Source: Tetracentron sinense (taxonomy: Eukaryota; Streptophyta; Magnoliopsida; Trochodendrales; Trochodendraceae). From it: DNA of 64,000 bases. The notes under the pieces are model-generated. The model worked only from the letters and a program-made list of their open reading frames with translations. It had not been told where the DNA came from and searched no databases. Position 1 is the stretch's first letter, and the number at the start of each line of letters is the position of its first letter. This document shows, one piece after another, positions 10,901 to 21,976 of the stretch. Location of the stretch: contig CM026574.1 in the NCBI GenBank assembly GCA_015143295.1, forward strand, positions 9,674,938 to 9,738,937, given 5' to 3'. A program made the position numbers and the translations under genes.

Positions 10901-13900
10901 AGATTGCACATGGAGAAATCGAATTTGGTTGGGTTTGATTTTAAAAAGTCTCTTTGGTCTTGGGTAGTGCTCTAATACCAAGTTGGAATCCAAGAACTAG
11001 GGTTTGGATGAAAGAGGAAAAAGAAGAGGAAAAGAAGAAGAGATGTAGGAAGAATAGAGAGAGTGCTTAATCCCTTAGCCTCCTCTTCTACTATTATATA
11101 TATGAGATAGATTACAAGATTACAAAAATGCCCTTACTAACAAAGAGGAAATAAGGGCTTAATATTAGTGAGGACATAAATGCTCTCACACTACAATATA
11201 ACATAATAATGTTCTCAACAACTGAATCAGCAGCAATAGCAACTTAACTTTCAGCAAAGATATATCTTCATGTGGGTCCATACCATGGTTTAAAAAAATG
11301 CCGACACCGTTATGTAAAGCCCGTTACTTAAAGGTTTCGGTGACCTCCGTTACCCGATACCATACCTTTACCCGTTTATCCCGAAACAAAACCGTAATAC
11401 CCGAAACCATTACGTAACGGGCGTTACGCCCGATACGTAAAGGTTTCGGTCGTAGGATTGGGTTCCCAAAATCCCTAAACTCATTCTAAAACCTCATCTT
11501 TGCTTCCTCTCTTCTTCTCTACTTATTCTTAGTACCTTTTTTTTTCTAAAATCCTTTTGTTTTTTGTTAATTAACAACTTGATTTGAAGTTTAATTCATA
11601 AATTTGAAGGAATCCAAGACATGTTCTTTATTTCGGGTATGTTTCAACCCTCGACCCATCTAATTTCCTTATTTCTAAATTTTGAGCTTCATATTGTTTT
11701 TAAAAGTATCTTGTTACTCATTTATTATATGTTTTTTTTTTTTTTTCTATTTATTGGAATTTTTTGGATTTTTTTAAACAAAAAAGAAAAAAAAATAAGT
11801 AAAGGCCGAAACCGTTACGTAACGGCATTACGTAAAGGTTTCGACTGTGTCCGTTACGGTGTTTGAAACCCTTTTTTTAAACCTTGGTCCATACAACTGA
11901 ATCAATAGCAATACCATCTTTCACTTTTTAGCAATAGCAAACTGTTTCCCTCAAGCTGAAAAGTGAAGATGATATTGTGTTGATTCAATTGAATGGACCC
12001 ATATATTATCATCACTAATGCTTTATCCCAAGTATTTTTTTTTGATCGATAATCATGAAAGCAATATTATAAATAAAGCAAAGAAGAACAACAAGAGCAG
12101 AGCCAAAAAAAGAGTTCACAAGTACATGAACCGAAGAAGCAGAAAAAGATGGAAAGACAAACAATTATATCTAGGAGGCCCCCTATAACAGCCCCCCACT
12201 ACCCCTAGAACTAATCATCAAGCCAAGGACCCAGAACCACTACCCCAAGTATTTGGGGTTAGAGCATTCGGCAACACGAATCATTTTCTATTATTCTATT
12301 ATATTAAAAGTTGTAACTTTGGTTCAGTCGTCTGTTATCAAATCATTCCTCAGTAACTTCATCCACGTCATTTTTGCCTTCCCCTTTCCCTTTTAAAGCT
12401 TCAACTTGCACAAATTCGTCTCTTCTTAATGGAGCCATTAGTGGTCTTCGTTGAACATATCCAAATCATCTCAATTGATTCTTCCTTATTTTATCACCTA
12501 TTGGAGCTACTTCCAGATTCTCTCGAATGCGCTCATTTCTGATCTTATCTTTCCTTATCTCCACACTCATCCATATCATCATTCTCATCTCAACAACACT
12601 AATTTCATTAATATATTGCTTCTTAGTATTTATTCTCTATTTCTCATTCCTGGGTCGATTGTAATTGCACTCTTGAAATTATGCATAGAGGTCTTTTCTA
12701 AAACGATAGGGAAGAGGTAAGACAGTACCATCTGGTGGAATCGAAGGAGGTTTGTCGCCCAATTAGAGAAGGGGACTTGGGCATAAGATCCTAGGGTAAT
12801 GACTTGGGCTCTCCTTGGGGAATGGTTATGGGGATTTGCAGAGGATTCCCTATGGAGTAAAATAATAGTAGCCAATATGACAGTCTCTTGGTTTGGGAAC
12901 CGAAAGAGGTCAAATAATCGCATGGAGTCGGCCTATGGAAAACCATTGCTCGAAGGTAAGCAGAGTTCCACAAGCATATTTCCTTTACAGTTGGGTCGGA
13001 TGAGAAGTTAGGTTTTACGAGGATCGGTGGTATGGTGATAATCGACTGAGGAATCAGTTTGGTAACACATTCTTTGGCAATCAAGAACAGTGTTCGATGG
13101 TTTCATGTTTTGAGTCTCATAATGGTATTGCCATGTTGGTTCCCCGACTGAGGAGAGTTGTTTGATTGGGAGATGGAGAGTTATAAGTCTCCTGAGTCTT
13201 CCTTACCAGTTTCTCCCACTCATGGGGACTAGGGACAGACAGTTATGGTCTAGAGAGAGTAGAAGGTAGTTTACTGTGAGATCATATTAAAGACTATGAT
13301 GGGTAGTGAGGTTTCCTCTTTCCTATACAAGTTGTGTGGAACCCAGGAATTCCATCTACAATCGGTTTCTTCCTCTGGACAGCCTGCTGAAACATAATCC
13401 TCACCCTAGACCATCTAAAGTGTTGGGGATGGAGTCTGTCCAATAGATGCTTTCTTTGCATCGCTGAGGAGTCAGCTAATCATGTCCTACTTTACTGTCC
13501 TCTGCTTAGTAGGTTATGGTTCCATTTCCTATCTCTTCTGAATCATGTGGGCTGTTCCATCCATGTTTTGTGACTGTGATACTCAGGTTGTGTTTATGAG
13601 ATTGCTTCCGGGAGCATCTTCTCAGCTGGGAGTTTCGAAGGAGAGAAATAGAAGAGTGTTTCACAATTCATTTCTCTCTCCATATTGTACAATCCGCATC
13701 ATCTCAGATTGTTTACTTGACTGGTGTTTGATTAGAGAAGATTTTATGAAGCCTAACTTTTTATCGTTCTTGTTGCATCCTCGTTAGTTTGTGGTACAAT
13801 CTCTTTGTATTGTTCGTTTTTCTATAGCTTTTCCTTGTTCACCTTTTGGTGAATTCTTCCGTACTACATGTTATTATATATACATTGATCATCTTTACCG

Positions 13901-16900
13901 ATTAAAAAAAAATCTAGTTTTGCATTTACCCAGCTCTTTAGTTTCATCCATTAATACAACATGATCTACAAATGAAAAATACTGAGGGACCTCCTCTTGA
14001 AAATGAGTCGTCAATTCATCCATAAGCAATGTAAAAAGATACGGACACATGGTTGATCCCTGATATAACCCTAATGTCATAGAAAAGTAATTAGTCTTGC
14101 CACCAACTGTTTTCATGGTAGTTATTGCTCCCTTATACATGACCTTAAGGATAGCACAATTTTTTTTGAAATTCACTTCTTCCCCAACGCCACTAGATTA
14201 ATTCCCTAGGGACTTTAGCGTGTGATTTTTTTAAGTCAATCAATATCATATAGCGATCTTTCCTCTTTGTCCAAAACTTCTCCATCAATTGTCTAAGTAA
14301 GAAGATAGCCTCAATCGACCTTCCCGGCATGAATCGAAATTGATTATTTGAATACTTAGTTACATGTCTTAATCTTTGTCAACGAATTTGGACGTCTCTG
14401 TTATTCTTGTATATAGGTACCATATTACTTCCCGTCCATGCTTCTGGCATTTTCCAAGCCTATAGAATATTATTAAACATCTTTATTAGCCATGATATGT
14501 CAATTTCTCCTATTATCCTACACATTCCCGCAGTTCAACAGGAAATGTCTACATATACATACATATATATATAGACGTGTGTGTGTGTGTCTTTTTCTAG
14601 ATTTCTGAAACACTTTTGAAGTGGTTTTTGGAGCCCACGAAGTGAACATCTCTACTGCACTGAGATTTCGATTTTTAATATGCCGAGAGGTTCTGAGTTC
14701 TACCTTTTGATTCAACAATTCCAAGGTATGATTCAGTGTTCCAGAGAACATTTTCTTTTTTAATCTATTGGAGCTAATATAAGTGTGCTTTAATAGAAAG
14801 GTGCTTGATTTTTCCCACTTTCACTCTCCTTGGTCTCATTTTGATTTGGAATTTCTTGTTTCACTAGTTGATTTTGTCTATAAAAATCCCTTGATTAAAG
14901 TTCTTCTGTAGGCTGTAGCCATTGTCAAGTTTCATTTACTGCATGTTCATCCAATGGAGTTATAGCTCACACAGATTTTAAAAAAAACTTGTCATGGTCT
15001 CCTGTTATTAATCTGAACCTTGAAGAAAGCATCGGCGAGGATACTTTGATGGATCTGACAATCCATCACCTGAGGATCCCAATTTCAAGTAGTTAGCAGA
15101 AATGCAAACAGAAGAACATAACTGTCCTCTAAGGTATGCCCCATTAAAAAAAATTCATCATTCCTCCAGGAATTATATTAAGACTTAGTAATACTGAGTA
15201 AAAACCATAATAACTCAAAGGCAATGAGGCCACCACAGGAAGAGGCCTTAGGGGTGAGACAGCTCAGAGATATTCGCTAGACCTCTAATTCAATACTTGG
15301 GAAATCCTCCAATGCTTTAACCAGTTGATAACAACTAACTTAATCAATTATTTTTCCCATTTCCCTTTGCAAGAGGAAGGTATTGCTTGGTGCACTGTGA
15401 GGAGTATACAACTCCATGACTAACAGAACTAGTAGGTCAAAAAGTAGTCACCAACTACAGATTTAATCAGCAAAAGTTAGAATATTATGGTCAGCCATTG
15501 CACATATCAGTATCCTAGCCAATTCCAGATCTTGCCCATCATGCTTTCCCTCGCTTGTCAAGGATTATCATACACAAGAAGCATAGTTAAGTTTTAACTG
15601 GGGAACTTAATTGAATGAGGCAACCCCATGTTTTCTCGAAATAGACAGAAAAGGGAAGAAAAGATGATGAACCCATTTCCAGTAGTGGAGCTAAAATCAA
15701 AAGCGAATATACATGGTATCCAACTAACTACATATACTGGGATAAAAATAATGGGAAGAATATCTGGCTACTTACAAAGCGAAAGAAGACAACAACTGTC
15801 AGAGCGCATACACCTCCAAGAAGAATATGAAGACCACTTTTTGCAGTCTTCTGCAAATCAGAATGGATCTTGTTAGACAAAGATATCACAGAACATATCC
15901 GTAGAAGCCACAAGAGTGATGGACACATTAATGGCGCTAGAAAATCATCTCAAATCAAACTATTTGCATAGATACACATGAACCTTTTTAAATGCAAGGC
16001 ATCCCTTACAACAAGAAACATGAAAGGGATCTGAATTATAAAAGGAAAATTTTACACCAAAGACACTAATCATGTTGATTATCCAGTGCCTGATTTAAGT
16101 GAGAATGAGAAAATAATAATCCACAAATTTTCTCTTACATAATAGAAGCCTCAAATGATTGCTGGTAACTAATATAAAAATATCTAGGTCATAATGTCAC
16201 AGATGCATTTCAACATGGTCGACCCAGGATTGGGTGTCCAACAGTAATTGTCTTCTTCCTAAAGATTTAACATGGATTTTGGCAAATGTGTAGCACAGTT
16301 TATCAAATTTGAAACATGTTCCAGCTTCTTATTAACATGGTTATTACAGGAGGTTTGAAAAGAAGTTCGGCAAGGCAATGAGATTCATTTATAGACTGAG
16401 GCTTCCAATTCGGCAATGAGGACAAGGCCAAATCATGGGTAGTAGAGGGACAATGCCAACAGAAATTCAATTGAAAATCTCTAGTTCCTCTCGTCTTCTT
16501 TTGTTGGTAACCAAGGACGGAGGAAATAAAGAATTTGAGTTATTTTATGTCTTGAGGTTTACGTTTACCTGTTAAGAAACTCGTGAGCTATGAAAGGAAG
16601 CAGAGGTGACATAAACAGTTGCCCGTGTTAGAACTATTTCTCATATTCTGTTGATTAAACAGAGAATATTTGCTCATTTAAAATCAAGGATATTTATCCA
16701 TTTAAGAAATTTTATGCCTATGAATGAGTCAGATGAATCCCTGATTAAAATTTTGGTTTTAAGCCACTGGGATCTGTGAATTATTGGATTCAAGCTGATT
16801 TAGTTGGACTTGACTGTCCATGAGGCAGACAAATTCCGATGACCGAAATGCTTGATCCCCAGCCAAATTTGCTCTGATTGATCTTTGGAACTATTTTCTA

Positions 16901-19409
16901 TCCCAACTTGGAGTCTCTTGGGTCTTTCCCTGCTCCTTCTAAGGCTCCTCGTCTTGCTGGTATTCACGTATGCTTGATCTCTAGCCAGATTTCCTTTGGG
17001 CTCTTCTTCGAGGGGCCATCTCTACTTCAATCTAGAAAGAAAGAAAGAAATGCATTTTCGATGGGTCACTGTCCCAAGACAAAATTAGACTACATGTGCG
17101 CAACCTATTGTTCGATTGGGTCTCAATCAGAGAAGATTTTTCTGAAAAGGGGTTATCCAGCTTTATTTTATAGTAAGTGATTTAACTTTTGTCCCAGGGT
17201 GTTTGGGCCAACTCACTGTGACTGATTCGCCCTTCCTTTTTGTTTCTTTCTTCTCTGGTTCACTATTGGCGAATCTTTGTATTCCTTTGTTTCCATCTCT
17301 CAATATATTGATTGTTTGTTCATCGATAAAAATAAAAACTCAGATGATATAACTTGTCATAAGCTGAGATGTTAGTCCTTGGATATATTTGACATGGTTA
17401 ATAGAGAAGAAAACATAGAGAAATATGCAGATTAATATTTTTTGTTTATAGGTGTTTAGTTCCGAAAGGTGAAACTAATATACACATCAAAGGATTTTCA
17501 TGAGGTAGCTATAACCTTAGGTACATCTCTATGCTTTTAGTGCATGCATGGTTATAAAGAAGACTTAAGAGCCTGTTTAGACATGACACAAAACACAGCT
17601 TGTGCTATTTTTCAATTCCTGACAACTGTGTTTTGGGGTATTAGTGCACTTGGATGGCTAGTTCAAACCTAATACTTTGCACAATACCCCCCACAAAAGG
17701 ACCTTGAGACAGTGTTGGAACCAACTTGGATGCAGGTTCCTCTTACTCTTTCCTTTTCAATGCAGTTTCCACTGTTATCTCTTCTTGTGCCTGTCAATGG
17801 GCCTGTATAGCTTCCACTCAGTTGTAGAAAATAGCCTTCTGATGTATCATTAACTGACAAGCAGAAGCTGGATTTGAATTATATAAGCTTATGAACCCAG
17901 CGTTTAATGACTGTTTGACTTCTACAGGAGAGTGCAGAAACAGAATAAAATTGGTAAAGCCCTGCTCTCATAAAGTCTGGACAAGGTCCAACATACATCT
18001 AAAACAATATCCCTTGGAAGAAAGAGGATGGAGGTGTCAGTTTGTGGGCATTTCTTCTAGGCACTTCAATTTTTACGACAGATGTCTGACATGAGTACAG
18101 TGGTCATATTATTTTGCACTTGTTGGAGTTTCAGTTCCAATTAAATAAGAAACCACTGGCATCTTATAAAAAAGAAGATAATACACAATTGACAACCATT
18201 AACAGAAAAGGAAGAAATTTAGGCAGGTATATTGAACTCCTGAATATCTCAAATGATTTTGAGGTATATTGAAGGCCTGAGAAAATCCGTTGACTAAAAC
18301 TGATAAGAATGACTAGTTAAATGATTTTGTAGCTGAAAGCACAAACCTGAGAAAAACATCAGTTCTGACTAGATACTGAATTAATGGATAGAGATGATTC
18401 CAGAAATTTTGGGTAGTGAAATTCCACCAGAAATTGCATAAAAACAAACATCTCTCCCATCCATATAGTCTCTTAAGAAACTAAAACAACACCAAACCGA
18501 ACATACCTTTCCAACACGAGGAGCAATCAGCCATGCTAGAGTTACAGTAAGCAGCCCCGTAGCAAGCAGAATCCCGGTACATTCCACAGCCCATTTGGTT
18601 GCAGGATTTTCAACACGGATGACATCCTCAGTCACGATATTCAAATGTTGTTCTGTAACAACCTGTGATACTACTGCAGTATTAGTGTAATTATGTGGAT
18701 TAAACCACAAAGAAATCTCACTAAGACGTTGTCTCCGAATAGCAGCAACAGCATCCGGATCTACACCTGAATTTGTTTGCAAATGTGCAGGAGTAGGCCC
18801 CCCAGAGACAGTCCTTTCCCTTAATTCTTCATAATCCTTTAAAGAAGCCATAACCTTCTTAAAGTCGGCAGTTCTAACATTTTTTGCAACACTTCCGCAG
18901 ATTTCACAAACAATGGATCCATGATTAATAAACCACTTCAATGCACAAGCATAATGTGCAAGAGCAAGATCATTCTTGCAAGAACAACCAAGCTCAATGA
19001 GTGTGTCTTGGTGGTGATCTGAACCTGCTTCTATATCAGTATTACAAATGAATACCTCCCCCTCAGGGCTGATGAACTCGATAAACCCAGAATCGCTTCC
19101 ATCATTTTTAGTATGAACAACGTCACTGTCACCTTTCACGACTTCTTTGCTATTGGGGTTCAAATCTTCATTGACTTTCAATACTTCCTGTAATGGAGGG
19201 GTGATGCCCAAGAATCCCAATGCAGCATCACCCCTTATGTCAGATTCAGCACACTGGCACACACGACAAGTTGCCAAGCTCACCTCCTTATCTACACTCG
19301 GACGCGATATCCAGTAGGTCCCTAAATTATCACTTTCCATGGCTGAGCACATATCTTCATTACTCACTCCACCATTGCTTGTCTGCAACCGATCTTCCTT
19401 GCGGCCCAT
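4940..19409 (-). CDS. RING-CH (RINGv/MARCH-type) membrane E3 ubiquitin ligase, three coding exons
   Basis: Coding exons on the minus strand are 19409-18507, 15850-15776 and 5056-4940, all phase 0, giving 364 residues. Exon 1 carries a C4HC3 RING-CH finger: Cys48, Cys51, Cys142, Cys144, His152, Cys155, Cys168 and Cys171. The gap of about 90 residues between the second and third ligands is far longer than in most RING-CH proteins, but I recall it as conserved in this plant family. Three hydrophobic segments follow: about 279-296 (exon 1), [18 protein letters not shown] (exon 2) and [17 protein letters not shown] (exon 3). It is therefore expected to be membrane-anchored and to transfer ubiquitin to membrane substrates. 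Splice sites are clean (GGTATGT, TTTGCAG, GTAAGT, TTGCAG). Reading through the first donor would give a 342-residue form without the last two membrane segments. The start is the ATG at 19409; an upstream ATG at 19475 is followed by a stop. Intron 2 (5057-15775) is filled with transposons. Confidence 0.85.
5909..6133 (-). repeat. 3' LTR of the copia element
   Basis: Direct match to 10981-11217, with the same ends. The polypurine tract (GAGCGGGGGAGTG on the minus strand) is immediately inside it. It is about 225 bp. Confidence 0.9.
10981..11217 (-). repeat. 5' LTR of the copia element
   Basis: About 237 bp, matching 5909-6133. It adjoins the primer-binding site at 10969-10980. Its outer end is followed by ACAAC, the target duplication. 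Confidence 0.9.
11284..11886. mobile_element. hAT-type MITE built from GTTACG/ACGTAA words
   Basis: The terminal inverted repeats are CATGGTTTAAAAAAATG on the left and CAAGGTTTAAAAAAAGG reading inward from the right. A perfect 8-bp target duplication, GTCCATAC, lies at 11276-11283 and 11887-11894. Both flanks are packed with the words CCGTTACG, ACGTAAAGG and GTTTCGG. It has no coding capacity. It was inserted into the inverted-repeat element that ends at 12000, which explains why that element's first bases occur twice. Confidence 0.8.
11887..12000. repeat. Inverted-repeat (MITE-like) element, arms of about 45 bp
   Basis: The left arm GGTCCATACAACTGAATCAA and the inverted right arm GGTCCATTCAATTGAATCAA continue to match for roughly 45 bases towards a short spacer. 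A second, diverged copy of the left arm flanks the copia insertion (5889-5908 and 11218-11260), so both the copia element and the hAT MITE used this repeat as a landing site. Confidence 0.6.
12037..12243 (-). mobile_element. 5'-truncated LINE 3' end
   Basis: On the minus strand this piece ends ATTATCGATCAAAAAAAAA, the typical plant L1 tail. A perfect 10-bp target duplication, CCCAAGTATT, lies at 12027-12036 and 12244-12253. It is about 207 bp and non-coding, the common fate of abortive LINE integration. Confidence 0.75.
12700..13912 (+). mobile_element. L1-type LINE, 3' fragment
   Basis: Decayed frames on the plus strand include a zinc-knuckle-like reverse-transcriptase-associated segment around 13440-13530 ([20 protein letters not shown]). 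The C-terminal stretch [11 protein letters not shown] follows at about 13640, then a 3' UTR ending in GATTAAAAAAAAA at 13902-13913. Several frames are broken. The 5' limit is approximate. It abuts an RTE-type LINE piece in the opposite orientation. Confidence 0.7.
13914..14520 (-). mobile_element. RTE-type LINE reverse transcriptase fragment
   Basis: Minus-strand frames show the RTE reverse transcriptase signatures [20 protein letters not shown] (near 14330), [10 protein letters not shown] and [16 protein letters not shown], then [20 protein letters not shown] and a decayed FADD-like box ([11 protein letters not shown]). The longest frame is 13895-14176. Stops and frameshifts make it a pseudogene. 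No ends are preserved, and the L1 tail at 13912 probably marks an insertion into it. Confidence 0.75.
14577..14590. repeat. (GT)n microsatellite with neighbouring AT run
   Basis: Seven GT units preceded by a short ATAC/AT tract from about 14552. It lies in intron 2 of the RINGv gene. Confidence 0.8.
16860..17338 (+). mobile_element. LINE 3' end fragment
   Basis: A plus-strand fragment in intron 1 of the RINGv gene. It ends in CATCGATAAAAATAAAAA, the same tail style as the other L1 pieces here. The preceding 3' UTR-like sequence resembles that of the 12700-13912 fragment (TTCACT..TTGGCGAAT). The open frame at 16878-17180 is a remnant. The 5' edge is not definable. Confidence 0.55.
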
Positions 19410-20189
19410 TACATTAGATAAAGTTCCCTTGAATTCAGAATGTATGTTTTGCAGCCCTCTAAATCACTGCACCATTTTGCTTCAACATTTTCACTTAATT
19501 AAGTCAACCTGAGGCCAATTCTCCCATTGTGCACTTCTAAGAAACAAACACCAAGTAATAGTATTCCCAAACACGATTGACAGGCAGTATAAGCTTGAAA
19601 TCCAAATATGAAAGGAACTCAAGGATTTTAACATAATCCAGGCCCTTGGGACAGCTTAAAGAGAGGGCTTAATTAGATATTCAGGAGAAGATGAAGCCTC
19701 GAACTTCTTGTCTCCTATTGAAAGAACCATTTACAATATCTGATCATCTAAACCCATCAGATGCGCTTTGTTCTGAAATTTCAGGCAATACCAATGCTTA
19801 ATTGGACAATTAATGGAACCTCAATTACTGAACTGAAAAGTGGAAATCAGTAGAATGGCTTAAGTACTAAAATCTGAAGGTATAAATATGCCATTACATA
19901 TGCAATCATCTATTTAAACATCATGTCATATATCTTAAAAACACTGTAAATGGATTTTATTGTGAAATATGTACATTGAAATAATAATTCTTGGAGTTTT
20001 TATACTTGTAAATGTAAAATTGCACATCATGGACAAGCCAATCAAGAATATTCACAAACCATCATGTTATGCCAATTGAAATTGACATCTTAAGCAACAA
20101 AATCAATGATGTAGAACAAGAAAACCTATGATTATTCATGTGATCGTAAGGTACCCAAAGGAATAAATAACACCATTTTGATACAAATG
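19121..20189. repeat. Tandem duplication, unit A (contains the functional exon 1 start)
   Basis: This unit matches 20190-21436 base for base over most of its length. It spans the N-terminal third of RINGv exon 1 and about 700 bp upstream. It runs from near GTCACTGTCACCTTTCAC at 19123 to AACACCATTTTGATACAAA at about 20189. The two units are head-to-tail with no spacer. Confidence 0.85.
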
Positions 20190-20305
20190 ATATCACTGTC
20201 AACACCTTTCACAACTTCTTCGCTATTAGAGTTCAAATCCTCATTGATTTTCAATATTTCCTATAATGGAGGGGTGATGCCCAAGAATCCTAATGCAGCG
20301 TCCCC

Positions 20306-20421
20306 CCTTTTTTTGTCATTGGTAATCAAAAAGATATATTAATAAAAGTAAAAGAGAAGTACAGAAACATAAGTATAGAACATAAATGAGTTTACAGTAT
20401 CGTAAACTAAAAACAGTAGGA
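20306..20421 (-). mobile_element. Short LINE 3' tail inserted in duplication unit B
   Basis: On the minus strand it ends ATTACCAATGACAAAAAAA. The matching place in unit A lacks it, so the insertion postdates the duplication. A possible short target duplication of GCAGC-type sequence flanks it. Confidence 0.65.
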
Positions 20422-20475
20422 GAGCAGCACTTATCTACACACTGGCACACACAACAAGTTGCCAAGCATGCTTCC

Positions 20476-20670
20476 TTATCTACTGTCTACACCCGGATGC
20501 GATATACAGTAGGTACCTAAATTATCACTTTCCATGGCTGAGCATATATCTTCATTACTGACTCCACCATTGATTGTCTGTAACTGATCTTCCTTAAGGC
20601 CCATTACATTAGATAAAGCTCCCTTGAATTCAGAATGTATGTCTTGTAGCCCTCTCAACCACTGCACCAT
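20476..20670 (-). pseudogene. Truncated copy of RINGv exon 1 (N-terminal 64 codons)
   Basis: It reads MVQWLRGLQDIHSEFKG, then a stretch matching residues 1-40 of the functional protein ([20 protein letters not shown] and on), and then stops before the RING-CH finger. It keeps an upstream MVQWLRG start that is broken in the functional copy, where the fourth codon is TGA. The piece cannot make a RING finger. It could act as an upstream open frame or a cryptic exon if the transcript passes through it. Confidence 0.75.
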
Positions 20671-21053
20671 TTTACTTCATTATTTTCATTTAACTAAGTC
20701 AACCTGAGGCCAATTTTCCCATTGTGCACTTCTAAGAAATTTACACCAAGTACTCGTATTCCCATACACGATTGATACGCAGTAAAAGCTCGAAATCCAA
20801 ATATGAAAGGAACTCAAGGGTTTTAACATAATCCAGGTCCTTAGGACAGCTTAAAGAGATAGCTTAATTAGATATGCAGGAGAAGATGAAGCCTCAAACT
20901 TCTTGTCACCAATTGAAAGAACTGATTTACAGTATCTGATCATCCAAACCCATCAGATATGCTTTGTTTTGAAATTTCAGGCAATACCAATGCTAAATTG
21001 GACAATTAATGGAACCCCAGTTACGGGACTGAAAAGTGGAAATCGGTAGAATG

Positions 21054-21155
21054 GCTAAGTACTAAAATCTGAAGGTATAAAAATGTGCCATTACATATAC
21101 AATCGCTAAGTACTAAAATCTGAAGGTATAAAAATGTGCCATTACATATACAATC
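21054..21155. repeat. Perfect 51-bp tandem duplication
   Basis: Two adjacent copies (21054-21104 and 21105-21155), apparently identical, begin GCTAAGTACTAAAATCTGAA. Unit A of the large duplication has only one copy, so this is a recent slippage or repair event in unit B. Confidence 0.9.
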
Positions 21156-21810
21156 ATCTATTTAAACATCATGTCATCCATATAAAATGTAAAAACCCTG
21201 TAAATTGATTTTATTGTGATATATGTGCATTGAAATAATAATTATTGGAAGTTTTTCTACTTGTAAATGTTAAATTGGGGCATCATGGACAAGCCAATCA
21301 AGAATATGAAGACAAATGATCATGTTATGCCAATTGAAATTGACATCTTAAGCAACAAAATCAATTATGTGGATCCTATTATTATTCCTGTGATCATAAG
21401 GTAACCGAGGAATAAAATAACACCATTTTGATACAAAAAAAATTAAGTTCATTTTTCATACAGGTGATTTATTTGATATCCACACTAGTTGTTTTTCATT
21501 TGCTTGACAAGCACATGCCTTGGACCAAGCGCTATTCACCTATTATATATAATGTAATATTTCCTAGGGAACATTTACCCTATCCATCTCAAGAAGGTTA
21601 TTCCCAGTGACTTTGGAAATTGAAGCAATAGACCATGGCTGGGTGCATCAGCCAGGTTTGGAAGAGCAATTACCAGCTAAATTAATGGAGAAAAAAAATT
21701 AAAATACTAGCTAAGGAAACAACCACCTTGTTAAAGATCTCTATGCAAGTATTCTTGTCAAGTATACCTATTTTGCGACTTGGAGATGTAATCATTAACA
21801 ATACTGACAC

Positions 21811-21976
21811 GTTTTTTTTTTCCCTTTAATAGAGGGTTTCCCAAAGCCTTCAAATCAAGGACTAGTCCCGTCAGGTATACACACCAACCTAAACAAAAAG
21901 TCGAGGAGTGGGAGTTGAACACATGACCACAGGGAGCAAACCCGGGACGCTAGCAAACTGCACCAACCCCTGGTGG
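21811..21976 (-). mobile_element. tRNA-derived SINE
   Basis: Read on the minus strand, it has an A-box-like GGTTGGTGCAGTTTGCTAG, a B-box-like CATGTGTTCAACTCCCAC, and an A-rich 3' tail (the T-run at 21811-21820 on the plus strand). It differs from the SINE at 3833. Clear target duplications were not found, so the edges are approximate. Confidence 0.6.

Larger units (their letters stand above)
5909..11217 (-). mobile_element. Ty1/copia LTR retrotransposon, broken
   Basis: This is a full-length but broken element in minus orientation inside intron 2 of the RINGv gene. LTRs lie at 5909-6133 and 10981-11217, with target duplication ACAAC at 5904-5908 and 11218-11222. A primer-binding site TGGTATTAGAGC, matching the plant initiator-Met tRNA type, lies at 10969-10980, next to the 5' LTR. 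A purine-rich tract lies beside the 3' LTR. Recognisable parts in copia order on the minus strand are gag (about 10530-9550), integrase core (about 8635-8165) and RNase H (6442-6146, [12 protein letters not shown] and [10 protein letters not shown]). It carries many breaks. The LTRs differ at roughly 6-8% of positions by eye plus indels, suggesting a few million years. Confidence 0.9.
20190..21436. repeat. Tandem duplication, unit B (upstream dead copy)
   Basis: This is the second copy of 19121-20189. It is longer by about 178 bp, explained by a LINE tail insertion (about 20306-20421) and a 51-bp local duplication (21054-21155). Being on the 5' side of the minus-strand gene, it lies in the path of any transcript starting near 23 kb. 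Confidence 0.85.

Noticed and set aside
12451-12720. 89-codon plus-strand open frame
   Set aside because: Low-complexity, hydrophobic and unspliced, inside an intron next to LINE debris; no domain.
19220-19417. Plus-strand open frame opposite RINGv exon 1
   Set aside because: It is a shadow of the coding strand, which has the conserved RING-CH residues.
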